Of a stretch of 64,000 nucleotides of DNA, positions 33,939 through 42,444 are shown in pieces. Position 1 is the first letter of the stretch; each line of letters starts with the position of its first letter. The notes below the pieces were generated by a model, which worked only from the letters and a program-made list of their open reading frames with translations, was not told where the DNA came from and did not search any database. Position numbers and translations under genes: made by a program. The DNA lies in the NCBI RefSeq assembly GCF_937903345.1, contig NZ_CALCZQ010000007.1, positions 1-64,000 on the forward strand. The letters run 5' to 3'. This stretch comes from an uncultured Emticicia sp. (GTDB lineage Bacteria; Bacteroidota; Bacteroidia; Cytophagales; Spirosomataceae).

Positions 33939-35792
33939 ATGAAAAAGATACTAACACTCACATTTGGTTTAGCACTTTCGATGGCACATTCTCAAGATAT
34001 AAAAAATGTCCAACTTGTTGAGAATGTACCAGAAAACGTCAGAATTGACGCAACGTTATATAATATTGGAAAAATAGCAGCAACCAATAGAGCCGCCGCC
34101 GAAACTCAGATGAAAGATAATGGCCTTCGGATGCGTACTGGCTCTAATGGGGAGAAATTGATAAATGTCGAAATCGTCTATAAAAATGATTATACAGCCA
34201 CTAAAATTGAAGTAGAAATTGACAAAAACTACCTTGAAAGCCTCGGATTTAAAGTAGAAACTCTGTGGAAAAACCGAGCCAGTGTTTGGATAAATGCTAA
34301 TGAAATTATGGCCTTGGGTTTAAAACTTGATAGTAAATATTTCATGTTTGCTGTAAGAAAAATTCTATTTGATAACGAAGGCCCCACCAATATGAACTCT
34401 GATAGTTATTCAGGAGTTGGTGGAAATGGCATAAAAGTAGCAATCATTGATGGCGGATTTGGCAGTCTTTCAGGTGCAGTATCGGGCGGGCATTGCCCAA
34501 CACCCACTTATATGTGGAGAGCTGGCTCTGAAATAACTACGGTAGCCAGCATGAGTACAGGCGATGTACATGGCACGGCTTGTGTTGAGACCGTTTTTGA
34601 CCATGTGCCAAATTCAGATTTTGAGTTATACAATGCAGAAAATGCTACTGAATTGGGTTCAGCCGTTAATCTTTGTCAATCACATGGTGTTAATGTTATT
34701 TCATACTCAATATCAAACTTTAATACAGGCTGGGATGATAATACGGGGCCGGCTTGTATTGCCGCCAATGACGCTGCTAATAGTGGAATTCTATTCTTTA
34801 CCGCATGTGGAAATCGTGCCCAAAAACACTGGGAAGGCTCTTTTAGTGATTCAGACGCTGATAATTGGCATAATTGGAGTGGAACAAATGAAGGAAATAC
34901 CTGTACAGCAAATGCAGGTGATAATATAGCAATATCTCTTTCTTGGAATCCAGTTGCTAATTCTAACTATGATTTGTATATATATAGAGCATCTGATGAT
35001 GTCTTATTAGCATCAAGTACAAACTCAGGCCTAAATTTTGAAGCTGTAAGTTGGACAAACACATCTCATGCAAGTGTATCTTTTTATATAGCGGTTCGAA
35101 AAATTGGTAGTGCAAGTCCCACATTTGAAATTTTCAGTGGCGGTGATGGAAGTACTTTTCAATATCAAGTTGCCAGTGGCTCAAATACTTCTCCTTCAAA
35201 CTCAACCAATGATAATGTTTTATCAGTTGGAGCTGTACCATATACAAGTTATGGTTCAGACGCTGGCACTTCGGGTATTATTGCCATTTATAGCAGTCAA
35301 GGCCCCACAAACAGTGGCAATTTAGCTCCTGCTATTAGTTCACCGACTAATACTACCACATTTGCATATGGAGGAAGTTTTAGCGGAACAAGTTGTGCAA
35401 CACCTAACGCAGCAGGAATGGCAGCTGCTTTCTGGTCAGGAAATACTTATCTTGACGGAACTGGAGTGAGGCAAATTCTACTCAAAAAGGCTCAAATCTA
35501 TAAAGATTGGGGAACTGCTGGAGATGACTATGTGTATGGTAAAGGAGGTCTGTTTTTATACGATTATGCCGCCAAAACAAGATATATGTATAGGCAGGCA
35601 AATAACACAACAGGCCTAACAACCAGACCATTTTACACTTTTTCACAAGCTCAAACAAATACTCCAACTAATGGCACAGTGGTGATTTTAGGAGGCACTT
35701 ATAGTGAAAATCTTGTTTTAGGCACAAGTGGTGGTTTGAGCAAAAAAATCACATACAAAGCATTAAAACAAACAGTTTATGCTGGTTTGTAA
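33939..35792 (+). CDS. S8 family serine peptidase (subtilase) with inserted beta domain
   Basis: This is a 617-residue exported subtilisin-like protease. The catalytic triad is complete: D171 in VAIIDGGFG, H211 in STGDVHGTACVE and S485 in FSGTSCATPNAAG, with the oxyanion asparagine likely N292 in FTACGN. A large insert of about 130 residues (about 300-430, SLSWNPVANSNYDLYIYRAS) separates N292 from the serine and looks like a beta-sandwich domain. The end (GTVVILGGTYSENLVLGTSGG) looks like one turn of a beta-helix, with no recognisable T9SS tail. It is probably cotranscribed with the fibre-like gene and ended by a 14-bp hairpin. Confidence 0.9.
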   Translation: MKKILTLTFGLALSMAHSQDIKNVQLVENVPENVRIDATLYNIGKIAATNRAAAETQMKDNGLRMRTGSNGEKLINVEIVYKNDYTATKIEVEIDKNYLESLGFKVETLWKNRASVWINANEIMALGLKLDSKYFMFAVRKILFDNEGPTNMNSDSYSGVGGNGIKVAIIDGGFGSLSGAVSGGHCPTPTYMWRAGSEITTVASMSTGDVHGTACVETVFDHVPNSDFELYNAENATELGSAVNLCQSHGVNVISYSISNFNTGWDDNTGPACIAANDAANSGILFFTACGNRAQKHWEGSFSDSDADNWHNWSGTNEGNTCTANAGDNIAISLSWNPVANSNYDLYIYRASDDVLLASSTNSGLNFEAVSWTNTSHASVSFYIAVRKIGSASPTFEIFSGGDGSTFQYQVASGSNTSPSNSTNDNVLSVGAVPYTSYGSDAGTSGIIAIYSSQGPTNSGNLAPAISSPTNTTTFAYGGSFSGTSCATPNAAGMAAAFWSGNTYLDGTGVRQILLKKAQIYKDWGTAGDDYVYGKGGLFLYDYAAKTRYMYRQANNTTGLTTRPFYTFSQAQTNTPTNGTVVILGGTYSENLVLGTSGGLSKKITYKALKQTVYAGL

Positions 35793-35796
35793 AAAC

Positions 35797-35833
35797 AAAT
35801 GGCTGTTTGAACAAACGCTCAAACAGCCATTTT
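35797..35833. terminator. Bidirectional terminator between the subtilase and ABC-F gene
   Basis: AAATGGCTGTTTGA (35797-35810) pairs perfectly with TCAAACAGCCATTT (35819-35832) around an 8-base loop. Oligo-A on one side and oligo-T on the other serve both convergent genes. Confidence 0.88.
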
Positions 35834-35849
35834 ATTAATATAAGCTATC

Positions 35850-37760
35850 TTATCCTTCCATTTCAAGCATTTTTGCTTCCCACAACTCGTTTTTTTGCTT
35901 TAAATCCATTTTTACGAGTTCGTAGTCGCTGTTTGTTCGCTGCAAAGCATGATTATCAGTAAAAACTGCCGGATCAGCGAGTTTTCCTTCCAAAAGTGCC
36001 ATTTGTCGCTCCAATTCAGTAATTTTTGCTTCGATTTCGGCAACCTCACGCTCCAATTTCTTGATTGTATTGGCATTCGCAATTGGCTTGTTTGTAACTG
36101 TTTCAACCTTCTTTACTGGCTGAGAAACGTTGGCTGCTGACTGCGAGTTATTTGCCGTCGATTGTTTATTCACCTCATACCACTCCTCAAACTCATCATA
36201 AGTGCCTGGGTATTCTTTAATTTCATAATCTTCGATGTACCAAATTTTATTAGCAACCTGACTCACAAAGTGGCGGTCGTGGGAAACTACCACATAAGTG
36301 CCTTCATATTGGTCAAGGGCTTGGATCAAGATATTGACGGATTGCATATCCAAGTGATTGGTAGGCTCATCAAGTAACAAAAAATTAGCTTCAGAAATCA
36401 ATACTTTTGCTAAAGCAACACGAGATTTTTCCCCTCCAGAAAGTACTTTTATTTTCTTGAAAACATCTTCACCATTAAACAAAAAGCAACCTAAAACTGA
36501 ACGCAATTCGGTATCTGATTTACCACCATCGGCGTATTTAAGTTCCTCCAAAAGCGTTTCTTCTAAGTGCAAAGATTCCATTTGGTGTTGAGCAAAAAAC
36601 GAGAAATTTACATTATGTCCCAATTTTCGCTCGCCATCTACATTTTCGTCACCCGCAATAATTCTAAGCAAAGTAGATTTCCCTTTACCATTTGCACCAA
36701 TTAAAGCGATTTTGTCACCTCTTTCGATAATTGCAGTGCTATTGTTTAAGATAACTTTGTCTCCATAAGCTTTATTGACATTCTCTAAAGAAAATACATT
36801 TCGGCCTGGATTTACACCAAATTTAAACTTGAAATGTACGCGTGCAGTAGCATCAATTACATCATCAATCATATCCATTCTATTGAGAGCCTTCACTCTT
36901 GATTGGACTTGACGAGCTTTGGTAGCTTTAGCCTTAAATCGCTCGATAAAACGCTCCGTTTGACGAATCTGTGATTGCTGATTTTCGTAAGCTCCTTTCT
37001 GAATTTCACTACGAAGAGCCTTTTCCTCTACATAATAAGAGTAATTTCCTGCATAAGAAACTAATTTAGCTCCAGTCACTTCAACAGTAGTATTACAAAC
37101 ATTATCCAAAAACTCTCTATCGTGAGAAACCACAATTACAGAGTTTTCGTAGTTCAAAATATACTTTTCAACCCACTGAATGGAAGGTAAATCCAAGTGG
37201 TTGGTAGGCTCATCTAATAATAATAGTGCTGGTTTTTGTAAAAGTAGCTTGGCCAACATCACACGCATTCGCCAGCCACCAGAAAACTCTTTGAGTGGTT
37301 TTGATAATTCTTCAGTTTTGAATCCCAAACCTTCCAAAATCTCCTCGGCTTTGGATTGTATCGTATAGCCACCCAAATGATCGAATTCTTCTTGCAAAAG
37401 TCCTAATCTATCAACCAATTCATCTTTATAATTGACCTCCATTTCATGCAAAACCTTGTCAATTTCGAGTTGCAAATAGTTTTCACGCTCGAATGCCTGC
37501 ATTGCTACCTGCAAAATGGAATCTTGGGTTTGATAAGACAATAAATCCTGATTCAAGAACCCGATTGAACAATCTCCCGCCTTCGAAATATTTCCTGCAT
37601 CGGCTTGATATTCTCCAACAATCAGACGCAAAAGCGTTGATTTTCCCATTCCGTTCAAACCGATTAAACCAATTTTATCTTTTGGTTTTATTTGCAAATT
37701 AGCACCGTCAAATATCGGTCTTCCACCAAAATAAAACGATAAATTACTGATTGTAAGCAC
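35850..37760 (-). CDS. ABC-F family ATPase
   Basis: This is a 636-residue soluble protein with two ABC cassettes in tandem and no membrane segments: Walker A GLNGMGKST and GANGKGKST, signatures FSGGWRMR and LSGGEKSR, Walker B LLLLDEPTNHLD and LLLDEPTNHLD. Between them is the interdomain linker rich in charged residues (KATKARQVQSRVKALNRMD), and the C-terminus is a coiled coil (IKKLEREVAEIEAKITELERQ). ABC-F proteins act on ribosomes, either in translation control or in antibiotic target protection. The closest style is YdiF/Uup; nothing here indicates resistance specifically. Confidence 0.93.
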   Translation of the reverse strand: MLTISNLSFYFGGRPIFDGANLQIKPKDKIGLIGLNGMGKSTLLRLIVGEYQADAGNISKAGDCSIGFLNQDLLSYQTQDSILQVAMQAFERENYLQLEIDKVLHEMEVNYKDELVDRLGLLQEEFDHLGGYTIQSKAEEILEGLGFKTEELSKPLKEFSGGWRMRVMLAKLLLQKPALLLLDEPTNHLDLPSIQWVEKYILNYENSVIVVSHDREFLDNVCNTTVEVTGAKLVSYAGNYSYYVEEKALRSEIQKGAYENQQSQIRQTERFIERFKAKATKARQVQSRVKALNRMDMIDDVIDATARVHFKFKFGVNPGRNVFSLENVNKAYGDKVILNNSTAIIERGDKIALIGANGKGKSTLLRIIAGDENVDGERKLGHNVNFSFFAQHQMESLHLEETLLEELKYADGGKSDTELRSVLGCFLFNGEDVFKKIKVLSGGEKSRVALAKVLISEANFLLLDEPTNHLDMQSVNILIQALDQYEGTYVVVSHDRHFVSQVANKIWYIEDYEIKEYPGTYDEFEEWYEVNKQSTANNSQSAANVSQPVKKVETVTNKPIANANTIKKLEREVAEIEAKITELERQMALLEGKLADPAVFTDNHALQRTNSDYELVKMDLKQKNELWEAKMLEMEG

Positions 37761-37828
37761 TTTGTATGTTTATTTTTTAATTATAAATTTGAATTTAGCA
37801 TGATTTTTTAAATGATGCTAACCTTGAC

Positions 37829-37895
37829 TTGAAGTACGATTTTAAATCGAAACTGTTTGACATAGCGATTTCGGATAAATTGCACTATACTTCAA
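37829..37895. promoter_or_regulatory. Mutually exclusive hairpin region after the amidase gene
   Basis: An outer helix TTGAAGTA (37829-37836) / TACTTCAA (37888-37895) encloses CGATTTTAAATCG (37837-37849, a perfect palindrome). A further CGATTT (37866-37871) can pair instead with AAATCG (37844-37849). The region lies between the amidase stop and the ABC-F start, both on the minus strand. It could be a terminator or switch; no T-run was seen. Confidence 0.45.
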
Positions 37896-38773
37896 TCTAT
37901 AAACCTCTTCAAAATTGGTCCATAACTATCCACTCGTCTATCACGCAAATAAGGCCAAGTAATACGGTATTTTTCGGTTAAATCTAAGTCTATTTCCTGC
38001 ACATGCGTTTCTTCTTTGTCGTGCGAAGCTAAATAAAGCAAACTTCCGAATGGATTTGCCACGAAACTTCCTCCCCAAAACTGTTGGTCGGCTTCACGCC
38101 CAACTCTGTTTACTGAAACTACGTGCAAACCATTTGCTACCGCATGACTACGTTGAATCGTCTGCCAAGCGTTGTACTGCTCGGTATTAATTGTTGGGTC
38201 GGGCTCGTTGGTGTCCCAACCAATAGCAGTTGGGTAAAACAAAATCTCAGCCCCCATCAAAGCTGTGATTCGTGCAGCTTCTGGATACCATTGGTCCCAA
38301 CAAATTAAAACACCGAGTTTTCCGTATTTTGTTTCAAAAATTTTATAACCTAAATCGTCTGCTGAAGCATCACCAGGCGTAAAATAAAACTTTTCATAAT
38401 AACCTGGGTCGTCGGGAATGTGCATTTTGCGGTATTTTCCCAAATATTTTCCGTCAGCATCAAGAACGGCGGTCGTATTGTGGTAAAGTCCAGCGGCACG
38501 TTTTTCAAATAATGATGCTATAATTACGACATTGCATTCTTTGGCAACGGACGATAATAAATCGGTCGTTGGACCAGGAATGGCTTCTGCTAAATTAAAA
38601 TTCGTGTGATCTTCTACATCGCAAAAATATAGCGATGTAAACAACTCTTGTAAACAAACTATATTTGCTCCGTTTGCGGCAGCCTCTCTAATTCTGTTGA
38701 TTGCTTTTTGGGTATTTTCGGCCACATCAGCCGAGCATGACATCTGCACTAATCCGATCTTTACTTTACGCAT
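37892..38773 (-). CDS. aguB: N-carbamoylputrescine amidase (nitrilase superfamily)
   Basis: This is a 293-residue carbon-nitrogen hydrolase with the Glu-Lys-Cys triad: E43 in VCLQELF, K116 in KYRKMHIPDDPGYYEKFYF and C158 in LICWDQWYPEAAR. The PDDPGYYEKFYFTPGD string is typical of N-carbamoylputrescine amidase, the last step from agmatine to putrescine. The partner agmatine deiminase (aguA) is not in this window. A TATCTTTG -7 box (38798-38791) lies 18-25 bases upstream of the start. The upstream gap also carries heptad repeats. Confidence 0.92.
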   Translation of the reverse strand: MRKVKIGLVQMSCSADVAENTQKAINRIREAAANGANIVCLQELFTSLYFCDVEDHTNFNLAEAIPGPTTDLLSSVAKECNVVIIASLFEKRAAGLYHNTTAVLDADGKYLGKYRKMHIPDDPGYYEKFYFTPGDASADDLGYKIFETKYGKLGVLICWDQWYPEAARITALMGAEILFYPTAIGWDTNEPDPTINTEQYNAWQTIQRSHAVANGLHVVSVNRVGREADQQFWGGSFVANPFGSLLYLASHDKEETHVQEIDLDLTEKYRITWPYLRDRRVDSYGPILKRFID

Positions 38774-38806
38774 AATTCTCTATTTTTTCGCAAAGATACT
38801 GCCTTT

Positions 38807-39000
38807 AATTAAGAATTGAGAATTAAGAATGTAGAATTGAGTATTTTTCTCAAAAAAGCATTTTAGGGAAAAGCATAATAAATAGCTATATTTGTAAATT
38901 ATTTTCATTTTATTACCGAATAAACAAGATTTTTGATTGATTATGGTTTAAATTCATAGAAAAACGACCATTCTTAATTCTTAATTCTACATTCTTAATT
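38807..39000. repeat. Heptad arrays in inverted orientation bracketing the aguB/rhlE promoter gap
   Basis: Five in-phase units AATTAAG, AATTGAG, AATTAAG, AATGTAG, AATTGAG run from 38807 to 38841. The inverted set CTTAATT, CTTAATT, CTACATT, CTTAATT runs from 38973 to 39000. The arms 38821-38841 and 38980-39000 match at 20 of 21 positions, 138 bases apart. Unlike the other members, the arms are widely spaced and the gap between divergent genes lies inside. Confidence 0.85.
38887..38894 (+). promoter_or_regulatory. Candidate -7 box for rhlE
   Basis: TATATTTG is a perfect TAnnTTTG box. Only a weak TTTT lies at the -33 position (38861-38864). It would give rhlE a leader of about 118 bases that includes the inverted heptad arm and the GTGCTTTAGCAC hairpin. 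Confidence 0.4.
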
Positions 39001-39014
39001 GTGCTTTAGCACCA
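38994..39014 (+). repeat. TTAATTGTGCTT[T/A]AGCAC element, copy before rhlE
   Basis: TTAATTGTGCTTTAGCACCAA contains the palindrome GTGCTTTAGCAC (39001-39012), ending 7 bases before the rhlE ATG. A copy differing at two positions lies upstream of mnmA (45422-45442). Position in both suggests a leader hairpin acting at translation start. Confidence 0.65.
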
Positions 39015-39018
39015 ATCT

Positions 39019-40341
39019 ATGTCATTTGAATCATTAAATTTAATTGAGCCAATCAAGCTCGCACTTGCTGCCGAAGGTTACACTACTCCAACACCCATCC
39101 AACAACAATCCATACCAATAGTTTTAGCAGGAAAAGACTTATTGGGCGTAGCCCAAACTGGCACTGGAAAAACAGCCGCTTTTTCTATTCCAATCATACA
39201 AAAACTTTATCAAAATAGAGATTTAAACCGTAAAGGTCGTCGAAAAATAAAAGCCCTTATCGTCACTCCCACTCGTGAACTTGCCATTCAAATTGGTGAG
39301 AGTATAGCGGCTTATGGAGCAAATACCGACCTACGTCATACGGTGATTTTTGGAGGTGTAAAACAAGGGCGTCAAACTGATGAATTGCACAATGGCGTTG
39401 ATATTTTGGTAGCAACTCCGGGTCGCTTACTTGACTTAATCACGCAAGGCTTTATCACATTAAACGCTATTGAAATTTTTGTTTTAGATGAAGCCGACCG
39501 TATGCTCGATATGGGATTTGTGCATGATGTGAAGCGTTTGATTACGCTTTTGCCAAAACAACGACAATCGTTGTTTTTCTCGGCTACAATGCCCGACGAG
39601 ATTGTAAAATTGGCTTCGACGATTTTGCATAATCCATCATCTGTGAGTGTAACGCCTGTTTCTTCTACGGCTGATACAATTAACCAATTTTTGTATTATG
39701 TCGATAAAAAAGACAAGAACGCTTTGCTTTTGGATATTTTGAATGATAAAAAAATCGAAACAGCATTGGTTTTTACACGTACAAAACATGGTGCTGACAA
39801 GGTTGTAAAAGTCCTTTTAGCCAAAGGCATTAAAGCCGAAGCCATACACGGAAACAAGGCTCAAAATGCTCGTCAGCGAGCGTTGACTAACTTTAAATCT
39901 AAAGAAACCAGAGTTTTGGTAGCGACAGACATTGCAGCTCGTGGCATTGATGTTGACGATTTGGCTTATGTAATCAACTTTGAGATTCCGAATATTCCTG
40001 AAACTTACGTTCACAGAATCGGACGAACGGGTCGTGCAGGAGCAAACGGTACAGCATTGTCGTTTTGTGAAGATGAAGAATTGACTTATTTGAAGGATAT
40101 TCAACGCTTAATTGGCAAGAAAATACCTGTCATCGACGAACATCCTTATGCCATTCAGCCTGATTATAGTGTTGGGCCACCAGTAGTACAAAAACCACAA
40201 GGTCGAGGCGGTGCAAGACCTAATAATTCTTCGCAAAAACCAAACACAAATACCAGAACAGCACCAAAACCAAATAATGGTGGCAATGAAGCATCTGGTA
40301 GTTCTAAACCAAAAAAGAAATGGTATGGGAATGGAAAATGA
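39019..40341 (+). CDS. rhlE: DEAD-box RNA helicase, RhlE type
   Basis: This is a 440-residue ATP-dependent RNA helicase. Motif I AQTGTGKT (45-52), PTRELAIQ, TPGRLLDL, DEAD (157-160), SATMP, ARGIDVDDL and HRIGRTGRAG are all present. The C-terminal 60 residues are low-complexity (GRGGARPNNSSQKPNTNTRTAPKPNNGG) and basic, typical of RNA-binding tails in Bacteroidota RhlE proteins. Such helicases act in ribosome assembly, RNA decay and cold adaptation. The long, hairpin-rich leader upstream could give temperature or auto-regulation (inference). Confidence 0.95.
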   Translation: MSFESLNLIEPIKLALAAEGYTTPTPIQQQSIPIVLAGKDLLGVAQTGTGKTAAFSIPIIQKLYQNRDLNRKGRRKIKALIVTPTRELAIQIGESIAAYGANTDLRHTVIFGGVKQGRQTDELHNGVDILVATPGRLLDLITQGFITLNAIEIFVLDEADRMLDMGFVHDVKRLITLLPKQRQSLFFSATMPDEIVKLASTILHNPSSVSVTPVSSTADTINQFLYYVDKKDKNALLLDILNDKKIETALVFTRTKHGADKVVKVLLAKGIKAEAIHGNKAQNARQRALTNFKSKETRVLVATDIAARGIDVDDLAYVINFEIPNIPETYVHRIGRTGRAGANGTALSFCEDEELTYLKDIQRLIGKKIPVIDEHPYAIQPDYSVGPPVVQKPQGRGGARPNNSSQKPNTNTRTAPKPNNGGNEASGSSKPKKKWYGNGK

Positions 40342-40355
40342 CAAATTAAAACAAC

Positions 40356-40393
40356 AAAAAACCCTGATAATCAGCTGATTATCAGGGTTTTTT
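40356..40393. terminator. Perfect 38-base palindromic terminator after rhlE
   Basis: 19 bases (40356-40374) are followed directly by their exact inverse (40375-40393). The core is ACCCTGATAATCAG, with an A-run on one end and a T-run on the other. It serves the convergent pair rhlE and the frameshifted lipoprotein. Confidence 0.92.
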
Positions 40394-40408
40394 GTTTGAA
40401 AAATATTC

Positions 40409-41012
40409 TTATTTAGCATCAGTAGAAAATCCTTTTCTCATCGAAAAGCCTTGTTGTTTTGACAAAAAGATATTATCAATTGGCGAAGAACCATAAACTT
40501 TAGGTATTCCTTTATAATAACCTGTTACTTTCTTGCCATCTTGAGCAACTAAATCAAAAGTAAGTTCATATTCTGTACCGCTTTTGAGTACATTTACTGT
40601 GCCATCATTTATTTCAAGACGTGTATCCGTTTTTGTAACAAAGTTAAAATCAGACAGTAACCAAGGAGAAAAAGTATTAGGACTGCCACCTATTTTATCA
40701 AAAAGATACCCTCCAGTGGCTAATTCTTTAGATTTTGAAGAAAAAAAATCCTATTAAATTTCCAATACCACTTATTGGAAAAACTTCACCATTCTTTTCA
40801 GCAACTTTCACATCAGAAGAAGTCATAATTATATCAATCAAATAAATTCCATATTCGTAACCATAGTTGCTCAAATAAGCATTAGAAAGTTCATAATCTT
40901 TGTTATCATGATTAAACATGTTTTTCTTTGTAAGCTCAGAATCTTTTTTACAACTAACAGCAAAAAGACTAAATACCGATGTAAACAGCAATAATTGTAT
41001 TGTTTTTTTCAT
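40409..41012 (-). pseudogene. Lipoprotein gene broken by a frameshift in an A8 run
   Basis: A minus-strand frame starts at 41012 with a lipoprotein signal (lipobox AVSC, Cys21) and runs 94 codons to a premature stop at 40728. Across the homopolymer at 40741-40748 (A8 on plus, T8 on minus), the other frame continues in good protein sequence: SSKSKELATGGYLFD, NTFSPWLLSDFNFV, EYELTFDLVAQDGKKVTGYY and a final KGFSTDAK-stop at 40411-40409. Dropping one base from the run yields a continuous 200-residue lipoprotein. It may be a sequencing or assembly error, phase variation by slippage, or a fresh pseudogene. I recognise no family. Confidence 0.83.
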
Positions 41013-41113
41013 TAAATTGATGACTTTATAAATATTGCCTACTTGATAGCTTTTCGGCTTACTCCTATTTTTTTACAAAAGTAAACTTTTAACCCTCAAA
41101 CCTCAAAATGAAC

Positions 41114-42292
41114 TTAATTTCTTTTGATTCGCCACCAAACAAAGAAAGCTCGCACACAAAGCATCAATATTACAGGGATTAACGCATAATTAATTTCTTG
41201 CGGTAAGAAATTCCAAGCTACTAAAAAGAATATCAAAATGATTCCATAAGCTAAAAAATGCTTTGAAAGCCACACTCTGTTTTTCTCTTTTTTGAGTAAT
41301 AAGGCGATCGGAAATAAAAGTGGATATGTCCAAATAATATTTAGGTTATATTCGGTTACACCATGGTCAGTAAAAAACCAAAGTAAGAAGATAAACCAAC
41401 CAAAAATACCAGCTATCGTAAAGAGAATTTTATCGAAAAGGAAACTCTTATTTTCGTTTTTAAATTGATAAGCTGTAAGGCACAAAACGAGCAAAAATAG
41501 ACACCAAAACAAAACATTGGGTGTGATTAACTCTTTTTCTTTATCAGCAACAGCCAACATATCTCGATTGATGAGTTGTTTTGATAAAACCAATGACTGC
41601 CATTTTCCATCACGATTAATTTTTGCGGCATCAAAGCCATCCATCAAATTATCGGGTAAAAACATCGCACCATTTGCACCGGTAATTTCATCTGAAGGTT
41701 TGCCGATGGCTAAATCCATTCCAAAATCTGCCCAAAGTTTTTCATTTTTACGAGCATATAAATCAATCCATTGGCGATAAGAGCTATCGGCGTGCAATGT
41801 TTTGCTTAGCTGCAAACTATCTTTACATACTCTCCTCAATACATCTCGCAAGCGAGTAGAACAATTATCATAAAAGAATTTATAGGCATATTCACGATTT
41901 TGTGGTAGATAATTATTTTGCAAGAAATCAAAAACACCTTGCTTTTGGGTTTGAGAAAGATCCAGAACCTGTTCAATTACCGCACGGTTTTCTTGACTCC
42001 AGCCAGCTAAATCATTATCAAAATAATTTCCACTAATTTGATATGGAAGTGTTCCACGCAAAAATTTAACATAAAAACCTTTCGTACGAAAATCAAAAGC
42101 ACCATAGTTGAAGTTAAAATCAAGTCCTTGACGCGGATCTCGGATTCGGATGGCACTGTGCCCAAAAGTAGAGTACAACTCTGCTCCAGGGGCCACGGTC
42201 AAAAGGCTAATTGTCGCTTCAGGCGAAAGGGTTTGTGCATTAGAAAGCGAGGCTATAAAAGCGAAAATAACTAAGAAGAAATATTTTTTCAT
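41114..42292 (-). CDS. DUF4105 domain membrane protein
   Basis: This is a 392-residue protein with a signal peptide (to about SNAQ, residue 19). The N-terminal half is a DUF4105 domain: APGAELYSTFGHSAIRIRDP, NFNYGAFDF, YFDNDLAGWSQENR and AYKFFYDNCSTRLRDVLRR (H near 45 and C near 145 are the conserved polar residues). From about residue 258 there are four C-terminal membrane helices (LFWCLFLLVLCLTAYQF and later). DUF4105 resembles the NlpC/P60-like lipoprotein N-acyl group of hydrolases with an H/C site, but activity is unproven. Confidence 0.87.
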   Translation of the reverse strand: MKKYFFLVIFAFIASLSNAQTLSPEATISLLTVAPGAELYSTFGHSAIRIRDPRQGLDFNFNYGAFDFRTKGFYVKFLRGTLPYQISGNYFDNDLAGWSQENRAVIEQVLDLSQTQKQGVFDFLQNNYLPQNREYAYKFFYDNCSTRLRDVLRRVCKDSLQLSKTLHADSSYRQWIDLYARKNEKLWADFGMDLAIGKPSDEITGANGAMFLPDNLMDGFDAAKINRDGKWQSLVLSKQLINRDMLAVADKEKELITPNVLFWCLFLLVLCLTAYQFKNENKSFLFDKILFTIAGIFGWFIFLLWFFTDHGVTEYNLNIIWTYPLLFPIALLLKKEKNRVWLSKHFLAYGIILIFFLVAWNFLPQEINYALIPVILMLCVRAFFVWWRIKRN

Positions 42293-42372
42293 GCAGAATA
42301 CTGGTTTTCTGCAAATATAAACTAAGATTTGGTAGGATTAAAAGATTGACATGATTTAATAGAAAAACAATC

Positions 42373-42440
42373 AAGTCTTCAGTTAGCAGTCTTCAATTGG
42401 CGTTTTTAATTGCCAAATGAAAATTGCAAACTGAAGTCTA
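42373..42440. repeat. Heptad-built imperfect inverted repeat
   Basis: Arm 42373-42402 matches the inverted arm 42411-42440 at 23 of 30 positions with an 8-base T-rich loop. Left units are AGTCTTC, AGTTAGC, AGTCTTC, AATTGGC. The right arm on the minus strand reads AGACTTC, AGTTTGC, AATTTTC, ATTTGGC. It sits between the DUF4105 start and the end of the LiaF-like gene, both on the minus strand. Confidence 0.86.
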
Positions 42441-42444
42441 AAAA

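Noticed and set aside
36358..36591. Antisense open frames opposite the ABC-F, helicase, receptor and other genes
   Set aside because: They mirror the codon structure of well-supported genes on the other strand and show no family motifs.
35850..37760. ABC-F gene as an antibiotic-resistance determinant
   Set aside because: The linker and neighbourhood resemble housekeeping YdiF/Uup proteins; nothing specific supports resistance.
38807..38841. Direct heptad array as a CRISPR or VNTR locus
   Set aside because: Units are 7 bases, contiguous and without spacers, and are paired with an inverted array; no cas gene is nearby.
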